This document shows positions 7,982 through 14,481 of a stretch of DNA of 27,684 bases, one piece after another. The first letter of the stretch is position 1. The number at the start of each line of letters is the position of its first letter. The stretch is from a virus: the IMG/VR virus record IMGVR_UViG_3300047274_000088, positions 1-27,684 of that record; one strand, given 5' to 3'. Made by a program: the position numbers and the translations under genes. Below the pieces are notes generated by a model. The model worked only from the letters and a program-made list of their open reading frames with translations. It had not been told where the DNA came from and made no database searches.

Positions 7982-8659
7982 GTGAGAGCAAACGAATTCA
8001 TTAGTGAAGCTATTAGCCGTAGAGACTTACTTAAAGGTGTAGCGGGTGCCGCCGTGTCGGGCGCTACTGGTTTAGCTAAAGCAGGTGAATATCAAGATTT
8101 AGAAACTATAAAAAAACAACCTGACGTTTGGATGCCTAGATTTGAACAACTGCAACAACGCAGTAATGGTATGTTGGGTAAGTTAATGCGAGCCGCCGGA
8201 TCAGAATGGGCACAAAGACTAAAGGGTACAAAAGTTCTTGTTATGTCGAATGACCAATGGGTTCAAGGAAATGCTGACAATCGCACTGTCAGTCTTGACC
8301 TAACTGTGTTTTGGGATGCTCCCGATTCCACACTGGCATTTGCTATAGCACACGAACTGGGACATATTGCCCTAGCACACGGTGTTCAGCCTGATCCTGG
8401 GAAAGCACGTCAGGAAGAAATGGATGCTGACGATTTTGCTATTAGGTTATGTAGAGCTTTGGGTTACAACAAAGTTGAGATGTTCAAGTTCTTGCACCAA
8501 AAACAATCTGATTACGACTTTTACAATAGTATAACTAAACTGCCTAATAGCAGTCATCCCAGTTATGACAAACGTATCAATCGTGCAGGTCAAAAAGGAT
8601 TTCAGTTGTCAAAAGGTGGAGTTAAACAAATGAATACGCTAATGACACACTTAGCATAA
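7982..8659 (+). CDS. M48-type zinc metalloprotease with capsid-targeting-like and Tat-like signals
   Basis: 225 residues from a GTG start. The GTG lies one base after the upstream stop and gives the N-terminus M-RANEFISE; the upstream TTG start is unlikely. The metalloprotease motif HELGH is at 124-128, a third zinc ligand is probable at E147 in EEMDAD, and SSHPSYDKRI near 191-199 fits the M48 C-terminal pattern. Two N-terminal signals are stacked: RANEFISE followed by Ala resembles a prohead-protease cleavage site, and SRRDLLKGVAGAAVSG...LAKA (12-34) matches a twin-arginine signal with an AKA signal-peptidase site. An attractive but unproven reading is that the protein is packaged, injected and then exported by the host Tat system. 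It could instead be a periplasmic or envelope protease made during infection. Confidence 0.8.
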   Translation: MRANEFISEAISRRDLLKGVAGAAVSGATGLAKAGEYQDLETIKKQPDVWMPRFEQLQQRSNGMLGKLMRAAGSEWAQRLKGTKVLVMSNDQWVQGNADNRTVSLDLTVFWDAPDSTLAFAIAHELGHIALAHGVQPDPGKARQEEMDADDFAIRLCRALGYNKVEMFKFLHQKQSDYDFYNSITKLPNSSHPSYDKRINRAGQKGFQLSKGGVKQMNTLMTHLA

Positions 8660-9484
8660 CTAAATCTTCAATAACTGATCCATAGTATATAGATTACGCA
8701 TATAGGGTGACACATTTTCTAGCACACTGCTAGCAACGTCACCCTTTCTTCTTGGGCCGTATTTTACATCAATATCAATATTGTTTACTCCCATAAACTT
8801 ATTGACAATCTCTTTTACAGTATATCCTACACCGTGACCCAAACATTCTATACCATTACTGGGTTTCTCAATAGCTTGTTTCAATGCGTCACATATCTCG
8901 TTTACGTGTACATAATCACGCACACAAGTGCCATCAGGTGATACTTCATAATCATTACCAAATACAGTAAACTCTTTTGATTGCATAGCCATAATTAAGT
9001 TGTACATTAACCCATCGGGGTTAGTGGGAGCAAAGCCTTCGCTTCCAATAACATTATAAAATCTAAAGATTGTATATGGTATTTGACGATGAGTTGTACA
9101 ATATTCTTTCACTACGTCCTCTGCCGCACGTTTACTGATACCATAAGCACTCTCACAATCTTGTGCGGCACCTGTGCTTGCAAAGATAAAGTTCTTTGTC
9201 TTAATCTTGTTTAGTACATTCATTGTACCATTCAAATTAGTAATATAGTATTGAATAGGTTTCTGTTCACTTTCACCTACATTAACTAATGCGGCTAAAT
9301 GAATAACACAATCAAATTCATCTTCTAAACTAAACGGTCTATTGATATCACAATGATAGAATGTATTAGGTGATTCTTGTGGTTCTACTTTATCTAATCC
9401 ATACACCTGATATTCACCCTTCAGCATCTTAGTAAGATGTGAACCAATATAACCACTGTTACCTGTAATTAAAATCTTTTTCAT
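8660..9484 (-). CDS. NAD-dependent nucleotide-sugar epimerase/dehydratase (GalE-like)
   Basis: 274 residues, somewhat shorter than GalE. The N-terminal NAD-binding motif is GNSGYIGSH (8-16), followed by CVIHLAALVNV, the catalytic YGISK (Tyr-x-x-x-Lys) near 118-122, and the late DGTCVRDYVHV segment typical of UDP-sugar epimerases. It would interconvert or dehydrate a nucleotide sugar in the cytoplasm. Its start overlaps the stop of the adjacent glycosyltransferase gene (ATGA), so product and consumer are probably linked. It converges with the plus-strand protease gene with no spacer. Exact substrate not determinable. Confidence 0.85.
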   Translation of the reverse strand: MKKILITGNSGYIGSHLTKMLKGEYQVYGLDKVEPQESPNTFYHCDINRPFSLEDEFDCVIHLAALVNVGESEQKPIQYYITNLNGTMNVLNKIKTKNFIFASTGAAQDCESAYGISKRAAEDVVKEYCTTHRQIPYTIFRFYNVIGSEGFAPTNPDGLMYNLIMAMQSKEFTVFGNDYEVSPDGTCVRDYVHVNEICDALKQAIEKPSNGIECLGHGVGYTVKEIVNKFMGVNNIDIDVKYGPRRKGDVASSVLENVSPYMRNLYTMDQLLKI

Positions 9485-10830
9485 AATCCTTCAAACAGAC
9501 TTAATGCTGTTTCTTCCTCTACTGGTTTGTATGACGGGTCTTTGCTTAAGTATGTGTCAGTATCAGTATAATACACGCTTAAAAACTTATGCTTATTGCC
9601 TAACACACTTTCAAAATCTTCCCGTGCTAAATGCTTACGATTTAGTTCTGTAATGTAATCACTATACTTAACTGTTTCATATGTATTAATCTTAGCGGAA
9701 TTTGTATTGCTACGTTTACCTGCAAAGTTATCTAAGAAACTAACCCATCCTTGAGCCACCTCATTATCTAATTTACGTACATAATCCAATGCCTCCTCTG
9801 ATTGTAGGTCACAATATATGTCTACAATAGTCTCAGCGGCATCTTTAATGTTGACTTTATGAAAATATTTTGCATTGAAGTTATCACTCCAATCTTGATT
9901 GTCTAGTACTACACAAGGCATATGACCAAGACATTCTAAGAAAGCAAATGGATAGTTCTCACGCAAACTCGGCATAAAGAATACACCGCTACTACGAATG
10001 AAATCTACTTTCTCTTGTCCTGTAATACCTGCACGAATTTCGTAGTCAGTAATACCCGCCTCTGCAAAAGCTTTTTCAAACTTCTTAGCACCGTTACTGT
10101 TTGTCATTACCTTGCAAGGTAATTTACATTCTTTCATTACACGAATGTATGCTTCGGGGTTCTTTCCTTCTTCCCATCTTCCAATAAATAGTACACCTTT
10201 ATGCGATCCTGTATATAGTTCTAGCAACCCGCGCTCACTCATAGGCATACGCAGTAAAGCACAGTTTGTTGCACCAAACTTAGTAAGTTCATCAATATTC
10301 TTTTGACTTTGTGTACCAATAATGATATCAGTAAACTCCATATGTTTGTTATAGAAGTTGTGATAGCTATCCAAGAATACGTCACTACCTTGACTCTCAC
10401 GGAAAATCATACTATGTAAGTGTGTGTAAAATACAACAGGAATATATTTATTGACTGTCATTGCATAACTTGCAGTCATTGCTTCCTGTGTGTTGCATAC
10501 AATCATATCATAGACATTAGTTTCAAATGCTTTTAAAATACTTTTGCGGAAGTTAATAATTTTCTCAAAGTTAATTGTATCGCTAAATGCAAACGTAGCA
10601 GTATGGTCGCTGTATCTTAGTGGTTCATCCGGATAGATAATATTAGCACCCAATGAAATAATCAGTTCGCTAAACTCATTAGTAGGAGCTTTGTCTAACA
10701 CAATATCAACTTTCCAGCCAATACGACCGCACATCTCAGTGAAGCCTTTAGCAAAACTTCCTATTCCTCCGTGAGGAATAAAATGTTGGTCACTAATTAA
10801 AAAAGCAATTCGTTTATTGTATAATTTCAT
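9481..10830 (-). CDS. Glycosyltransferase, GT4-like (GT-B fold)
   Basis: 449 residues. The N-terminal domain opens with IAFLISDQHFIPHGGIGSFA, the glycine-rich acceptor-domain start of GT-B enzymes. The donor domain contains GVLFIGRWEEGKNPEAYI near 213-230 and FFMPSLRENYPFAFLECLG near 295-313, where the Glu-rich E-N-Y-P-F-A-F-L-E pattern binds the nucleotide sugar. The C-terminal ~90 residues after the GT core have no recognised motif. It follows a 57-residue gene by a four-base overlap and precedes the epimerase gene by the same. It may decorate the virion, phage DNA or host surface; the sequence does not say which. Confidence 0.85.
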   Translation of the reverse strand: MKLYNKRIAFLISDQHFIPHGGIGSFAKGFTEMCGRIGWKVDIVLDKAPTNEFSELIISLGANIIYPDEPLRYSDHTATFAFSDTINFEKIINFRKSILKAFETNVYDMIVCNTQEAMTASYAMTVNKYIPVVFYTHLHSMIFRESQGSDVFLDSYHNFYNKHMEFTDIIIGTQSQKNIDELTKFGATNCALLRMPMSERGLLELYTGSHKGVLFIGRWEEGKNPEAYIRVMKECKLPCKVMTNSNGAKKFEKAFAEAGITDYEIRAGITGQEKVDFIRSSGVFFMPSLRENYPFAFLECLGHMPCVVLDNQDWSDNFNAKYFHKVNIKDAAETIVDIYCDLQSEEALDYVRKLDNEVAQGWVSFLDNFAGKRSNTNSAKINTYETVKYSDYITELNRKHLAREDFESVLGNKHKFLSVYYTDTDTYLSKDPSYKPVEEETALSLFEGL

Positions 10831-11000
10831 TTATCTTCCACTATTGGCACATCTTGCCATTCAGTCCAATTAAGCTTTTTAGCGAAGCTACCGTTTGTAG
10901 TAGTTGTACTATAATCTGTAACTTCACTTTGTGTTCTATATTGTAACACTTGTTCAGGTCCGTCCCAACCAGGACGTACAAGATATCTTAATTCATACAT
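10827..11000 (-). CDS. 57-residue protein of unknown function
   Basis: A short gene beginning MYELRYLVRPGWDGPEQV and ending WQDVPIVEDK. The ATG at 11000 has a strong GAGGT site eight bases upstream, and the stop overlaps the glycosyltransferase ATG (ATGA), both typical of real genes in this operon. Strand-rich, soluble, no known motif. It fills what would otherwise be a 170-bp gap. Confidence 0.7.
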   Translation of the reverse strand: MYELRYLVRPGWDGPEQVLQYRTQSEVTDYSTTTTNGSFAKKLNWTEWQDVPIVEDK

Positions 11001-11004
11001 ATAT

Positions 11005-11226
11005 TTACCTCGTTAGTTTCCATATAATATGGGCATTCTTATCGTGCCATCTATACTCAAGGATAGACTCACCGGGCCCAGTGATAATCCTAGTCATGCG
11101 ATAAGCCTTCTTTAACCAAATACGTTTACCAGTTAAATAACAAGTTTCAGGTAACCAAGCAAATTTATACTCGGTACCTATCATCATTTTACTATAGAAC
11201 GAATCGTATGATTCTGTTTGCGGCAT
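11005..11226 (-). CDS. Small protein of unknown function
   Basis: 73 residues from the ATG at 11226, which overlaps the queE stop (TAATG) and has GGGGAA upstream; a GTG four codons earlier is less likely. The sequence is aromatic and basic (YKFAWLPETCYLTGKRIWL ... EYRWHDKNAHIIWKLTR) with the look of a small beta-barrel. Function unknown. Confidence 0.65.
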   Translation of the reverse strand: MPQTESYDSFYSKMMIGTEYKFAWLPETCYLTGKRIWLKKAYRMTRIITGPGESILEYRWHDKNAHIIWKLTR

Positions 11227-12074
11227 TAAGTTCCCCACTCATTTTTAAAGAGAGGTACTTGCAGTCTATCACTATAACGATAACCACGGTTCATTGCTTC
11301 TATAGCAACATTCTTAGCATTTAAGTTATACAACGATTCTACACCACCGCATGGCATAAAGTATACTGGACCTCGAAATCCACCTTTTCTAAACTCTTGT
11401 ACTGCTTTATCTGCTTCAATTGCATCTTCTTTACTAGCAATAACAAACTTCAAATACACAAAGCCAACACTTTCATACTGACGAATGATACTAGGACAAA
11501 TTGCTTCACTCCACTTCTCACCACTGATACTTAGTTTAGGACTAACGCTAAATGTTAGTGCATTCTTTTCCCTGTTAATCTTCCATTGTTGTAGATAGAT
11601 TAATAAGTCTTGACTTAGTTCTTGTGTACCATTAGTTTCAAATGTAATCTCTTTGAGTCCCCTCATCTTCTCGTTTGAAAGTAAGTCAGGATACGCTCTT
11701 TGCCAGCCAAGAAGAGGTTCACCACCTGTGATGACAAGATGCTCATCCATCCAACGACTGTGAGGAAGTATATCCATAATGCTGTCAACAATACTATCGG
11801 TAGTAAGAACAGGACTAAGATGTTTAAACCTAGGGTCCCAACTTGCGTAGCTATCACATCCAGTACTGACCAACGGCAGTTTTTTATAATCATCATAATA
11901 GTGAACCCTTGCGGCAATATCTTCTACTTCTTTACTCACTTCACCTTTAGGCATGCCGAAGCCTGCACATGTAAAGTTACAACCAAATGTTCTTAGGAAG
12001 ATACTTGGTACTCCGATATATCGGCCTTCTCCCTGTATACTATAAAAAAGTTCACTTACTTTGATGTTTGCCAT
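11226..12074 (-). CDS. queE: 7-carboxy-7-deazaguanine synthase, phage-type with split cluster motif
   Basis: 282 residues. QueE is a radical SAM enzyme that rearranges 6-carboxytetrahydropterin to 7-carboxy-7-deazaguanine (CDG). The N-terminus KVSELFYSIQGEGRYIGVPS matches QueE closely. The cluster motif is unusual: C32 and C36 are in GCNFTC, but the third cysteine is C73 in GCDSYASWDP, which matches the CDTxYxWD segment that normally follows directly. About 34 residues are therefore inserted into the cluster loop. VITGGEPLL near 114-122 is the SAM-binding glycine motif. It works downstream of folE (17271) and queD (15832), supplying base for DpdA. The ATG has an AAGGAA site and lies inside the end of the HNH gene (23 bp overlap). 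Confidence 0.9.
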   Translation of the reverse strand: MANIKVSELFYSIQGEGRYIGVPSIFLRTFGCNFTCAGFGMPKGEVSKEVEDIAARVHYYDDYKKLPLVSTGCDSYASWDPRFKHLSPVLTTDSIVDSIMDILPHSRWMDEHLVITGGEPLLGWQRAYPDLLSNEKMRGLKEITFETNGTQELSQDLLIYLQQWKINREKNALTFSVSPKLSISGEKWSEAICPSIIRQYESVGFVYLKFVIASKEDAIEADKAVQEFRKGGFRGPVYFMPCGGVESLYNLNAKNVAIEAMNRGYRYSDRLQVPLFKNEWGT

Positions 12075-12594
12075 TAATATGTTCCTTCAAATCGTTCATT
12101 GATATATAGAGTTTTTCACAAATGAATCCCTCTTTCTTTCTTTTACTATCAGGTAAGCACCATCCCCTGATCGTAGTCTCGTGCACCTCATAATGTTTAG
12201 CCGCATGTCCCATTGAAGGGAAGATACCATCAGGAGTAGTCACAAGCATTTTCCAATTAGGTCTATCATCGTGTGTGATACGTTTAATTGAATCTGAAAC
12301 TTTAGGTACATCATAGTCTCTCTTTAGATATTCTACAGCATTTAATAGATTTTGTAAATCATCTTGGAACTTTCCAAGAGCCATATTACAATTGGTACAA
12401 AGTAATCCTCTTACTCTTTTAGTAGTATGACAATGATCCACAGCTAAATCTCTGTTACAAATATCGTGTTTTCCGCAAATAGCGCATCCATGATTTTGTT
12501 CGTGTAACATTGCTTCATATTGATCGGCATTTATTCCAAATGCTTTCATTAATTCTGACCTATTGCTATTCAATGTTTTTTGCTTTATCATCAT
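12052..12594 (-). CDS. HNH endonuclease, recombination endonuclease VII type with NUMOD-like tail
   Basis: 180 residues. Residues 37-75 carry the endonuclease VII signature: zinc cysteines C37/C40, the D53-H-C-H catalytic centre (AVDHCHTTKRVRGLLC), and C66/C69 (CTNCNMALG). Residues ~123-160 (GIFPSMGHAAKHYEVHETT) match the NUMOD-type helix-turn-helix of homing endonucleases, which T4 gp49 itself lacks. This favours a free-standing homing-type endonuclease over the junction-resolving gp49. The second ATG (12591) is better spaced from the AAGGAG site. A perfect late promoter box lies just upstream, and the 3' end overlaps queE. It sits beside a queE remnant, consistent with past gene conversion here. 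Confidence 0.8.
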   Translation of the reverse strand: MMIKQKTLNSNRSELMKAFGINADQYEAMLHEQNHGCAICGKHDICNRDLAVDHCHTTKRVRGLLCTNCNMALGKFQDDLQNLLNAVEYLKRDYDVPKVSDSIKRITHDDRPNWKMLVTTPDGIFPSMGHAAKHYEVHETTIRGWCLPDSKRKKEGFICEKLYISMNDLKEHINGKHQSK

Positions 12595-12608
12595 TATCTC
12601 CTTATATG

Positions 12609-12616
12609 TATTTATA
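12609..12616 (-). promoter_or_regulatory. Consensus T4-type late promoter
   Basis: The minus strand reads TATAAATA, an exact match to the T4 late promoter consensus, about 15 bp before the HNH gene start and followed by an AAGGAG ribosome site. Transcription from here would also read through queE. The distance implies a very short leader. Confidence 0.65.
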
Positions 12617-12651
12617 CAAGGTGACGGTAAAGTAGCAAATAACCTACGCCT

Positions 12652-12843
12652 TTATTCAACTCCGAAATGTATTAGAATATTTCCACCAATCCATTCGCAT
12701 TTGTTCTCATCAGCAACATCAGCAACTCGGGCACATTCCTTAACAATCAACTCGGCGAATCGTTCAATTGCTTTATATCTGTCATAGGGGCTATTAAATT
12801 CTTTGTCCACCTGTTCGGCAAGTAGTTTAATTCGTTCGTTCAT
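12652..12843 (-). CDS. Small FAELIVKEC-family paralogue
   Basis: 63 residues: MNERIKLLAEQVD at the N-terminus, FAELIVKECARVADVA in the middle and a terminal HFGVE. This three-part pattern recurs in five genes of this block (12652, 12840, 13656, 13972 and 14270). Likely an all-helical small protein. No enzyme motif; function unknown. It overlaps the next gene upstream by four bases. Confidence 0.7.
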   Translation of the reverse strand: MNERIKLLAEQVDKEFNSPYDRYKAIERFAELIVKECARVADVADENKCEWIGGNILIHFGVE

Positions 12844-13130
12844 TCTTCAACTCCGAAATGTTGTTTAATCTCCGCCATACATTGTGTGCCACCATTCAAC
12901 CAGGTATCAACACTTTCTGGAACAGGGTCGCTGATAACTTGTTCACAACACCCTATACATTCCTTCACAATCAACTCGGCAAATACTGTTTTTACTTTTT
13001 CTACTTGAGTCAAAGAAAGACTGGAATAAGTATCGGGTACTACACGATCCAATGCTTTACCCCAAAGTTTATCAATTGTAGATAACTTTGGGAAGTCAAT
13101 AGGATTACCTGTGTTTGTATAATGTGTCAT
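12840..13130 (-). CDS. FAELIVKEC-family paralogue with extended N-terminus
   Basis: 96 residues. The first ~45 (MTHYTNTGNPIDFPKLSTID) differ from the other family members, which begin MNERIK or similar. The rest follows the family: VFAELIVKECIGCCEQV and a terminal IKQHFGVEE. It overlaps both neighbours by four bases. The chimeric N-terminus suggests domain shuffling within the array. Function unknown. Confidence 0.7.
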   Translation of the reverse strand: MTHYTNTGNPIDFPKLSTIDKLWGKALDRVVPDTYSSLSLTQVEKVKTVFAELIVKECIGCCEQVISDPVPESVDTWLNGGTQCMAEIKQHFGVEE

Positions 13131-13354
13131 TCTATATCCTGATTAAAGTAGTGAGTGCGAATGGTTGAGTCATCTTCTCCACGCTGAAGTCTGCTGAGTG
13201 CATCAATCAAGGCAGGGATAGTTCGCCGATCAAAGTTGAACTTGACGGCTTCACCTAAAAAATCATAATTGTGTATTTGAATACTCACAATGAGTCTATC
13301 ATCACTCATTGTGATGTATGGTGTTCCGTCTGGCCGACAAATCTCAACTTTCAT
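13127..13354 (-). CDS. Small protein of unknown function
   Basis: 75 residues, not a member of the neighbouring paralogue family. Strand-rich N-terminus (MKVEICRPDGTPYITMSDD, LIVSIQIHNYDF) and a helical C-terminus (IPALIDALSRLQRGEDD). Four-base overlaps on both sides support it as real. Function unknown. Confidence 0.65.
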   Translation of the reverse strand: MKVEICRPDGTPYITMSDDRLIVSIQIHNYDFLGEAVKFNFDRRTIPALIDALSRLQRGEDDSTIRTHYFNQDIE

Positions 13355-13659
13355 ACATTTCCTAATCCTATTCTTGAATAACCCAACTTGGATTTGATTT
13401 CCTTACGATCTCTATTCTTCTCTGGCTTCCAGGCTCTTGGATCAACTGTTTCGCCAGTAAGCACATAACGAAAGTCTGGATCATAGACCATGCGACCTGA
13501 TAATTTCCATATTGGTTCACCGTTATATGGAAAAATACAACCACGGCACATGCACCAACTCCAGCCCTTGTCAGTCATTACATTGCCGTTGACTGTGCCT
13601 ACATATTTGACTACATTGCCTTTATACATTTCTCTAACGGCTTCGTGATAGTCAATCAT
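13351..13659 (-). CDS. Small protein of unknown function
   Basis: 102 residues with an aromatic, cysteine-containing centre (GWSWCMCRGCIFPYNGEPIW) and a basic C-terminus. The three cysteines are too close for a classic zinc finger. It overlaps both neighbours by four bases and belongs to the same transcript as the paralogue array. Function unknown. Confidence 0.65.
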   Translation of the reverse strand: MIDYHEAVREMYKGNVVKYVGTVNGNVMTDKGWSWCMCRGCIFPYNGEPIWKLSGRMVYDPDFRYVLTGETVDPRAWKPEKNRDRKEIKSKLGYSRIGLGNV

Positions 13660-13883
13660 TCTTCAACTCCGAAATGTTGTTTTACAGATTGTTTGATGTG
13701 TTCAATCAGTGCCCGGTCTCGATCAGTTTGGAACACCTCTGTATGTGCGTCAGTGATATCCAACATTTGATGAACAATCAACTCGGCGAACTTTTGATAA
13801 GAAAAATCATCATAATAAACCCAATGTGCTGTTTCAATCTTGGCACCTGCTTGAATGGCAAGTTCATCAATTCGATTGTTCAT
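13656..13883 (-). CDS. FAELIV-family paralogue
   Basis: 75 residues: MNNRIDELAIQAGAKIE, then KFAELIVHQMLDITDAH and a terminal VKQHFGVEE. Same three-part layout as the genes at 12652 and 13972. Coupled by four-base overlap to a 31-residue membrane peptide gene upstream. Function unknown. Confidence 0.7.
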   Translation of the reverse strand: MNNRIDELAIQAGAKIETAHWVYYDDFSYQKFAELIVHQMLDITDAHTEVFQTDRDRALIEHIKQSVKQHFGVEE

Positions 13884-13975
13884 TTGTCTAATCCTCGAAC
13901 AAATAGACTGCCCACCATTGCCAGCAAGAATAACAATCCAAGACCGATAGCATAAACTATTAAAAATTCAATCAT
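13880..13975 (-). CDS. 31-residue single-pass membrane peptide
   Basis: A tiny gene reading MIEFLIVYAIGLGLLFLLAM, then VGSLFVRGLDK. One hydrophobic segment (about residues 3-26) is followed by a basic end, so it probably spans the inner membrane once. Four-base ATGA overlaps with the genes on both sides are the main support that it is translated. It could act in superinfection exclusion or lysis timing, but nothing in the sequence proves that. Confidence 0.65.
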   Translation of the reverse strand: MIEFLIVYAIGLGLLFLLAMVGSLFVRGLDK

Positions 13976-14220
13976 TCTTCAACTCCGAAATGTTCTTTTA
14001 ATACTGCACTGGCTTCATAATCTACATATTCGTCCAGTGCAACCTCTTGAGTAATCTCAAAGCCTTCTACAAGCATCATACATTCCCTGACAATCAACTC
14101 GGCGAACTTTTCAAACTGCTCAGTACTACCAAGAATCTGAAAAGGCTTTGGCGGGTTTGTCATAAAAGATTCAACTTTGAGACCAGCCTGTTCAGCAAGT
14201 TGTTTATATCGTTCGTTCAT
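13972..14220 (-). CDS. FAELIV-family paralogue
   Basis: 82 residues: MNERYKQLAEQAGLKVESF, then KFAELIVRECMMLVEGF, then a terminal VLKEHFGVEE. The start codon overlaps the end of the queE remnant just upstream, whose last bases (AAGGTGAG) seem to serve as its ribosome site. Function unknown. Confidence 0.7.
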   Translation of the reverse strand: MNERYKQLAEQAGLKVESFMTNPPKPFQILGSTEQFEKFAELIVRECMMLVEGFEITQEVALDEYVDYEASAVLKEHFGVEE

Positions 14221-14270
14221 ACCTCACCTTGAATGCTGTAAAATAGTTCTGATACTTTTAAATGACTCAT
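14217..14270 (-). pseudogene. queE: Remnant of a second queE (first 17 codons)
   Basis: The minus strand encodes MSHLKVSELFYSIQGEV then stop. Residues 4-15 (KVSELFYSIQGE) are identical to residues 5-16 of the intact QueE encoded at 11226-12074, while the DNA of those 12 codons differs at about ten positions, all silent, including a serine AGT/TCA switch. This is therefore a piece of a diverged queE allele and not a recent copy of the local gene. It is joined by overlaps to the genes on both sides. Confidence 0.8.
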
Positions 14271-14464
14271 TATTTACCAATTTTTATATTAAAATGTTTA
14301 AGAATAACTTCACCCCAAGTGCCGCCACCTTGTTTATAAATGTGATTGACTTGTTTAGCACAGTCTCTAATTATTAACTCTGCAAAATGTTCATAACGTT
14401 TTTCATCCATTATGTCATCACGTTGAGCAGATTGCTCCCATAGTTCTTTAATTTTTTTGTTCAT
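14270..14464 (-). CDS. Divergent FAELI-family paralogue
   Basis: 64 residues: MNKKIKELWEQSAQRDD, then HFAELIIRDCAKQV and ILKHFNIKIGK. It is the most diverged member of the array and lies on the far side of the queE remnant, so it may be the original copy. The stop overlaps the remnant's ATG (TAATG). Function unknown. Confidence 0.65.
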   Translation of the reverse strand: MNKKIKELWEQSAQRDDIMDEKRYEHFAELIIRDCAKQVNHIYKQGGGTWGEVILKHFNIKIGK

Positions 14465-14481
14465 AAGTCACTAATTATAAC

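Larger units (their letters stand above)
12652..14464 (-). repeat. Tandem array of small paralogous genes with shared 3' ends
   Basis: Five genes share a 3' segment reading, on the plus strand, TTCAACTCCGAAATGTT (near 12842, 13659 and 13977, with a close variant at 12656 and a more diverged end at 14275) and an internal AATCAACTCGGCGAA (near 12751, 12973, 13774 and 14094). These encode HFGVEE and FAELIV respectively. The repeats are coding, separated by divergent middles, and interleaved with unrelated small genes. Confidence 0.75.

Noticed and set aside
14471-14480. TATAAT between the Bax inhibitor gene and the paralogue array
   Set aside because: No acceptable -35 box at 16-18 bp and no extended TG; in AT-rich DNA this is likely chance.
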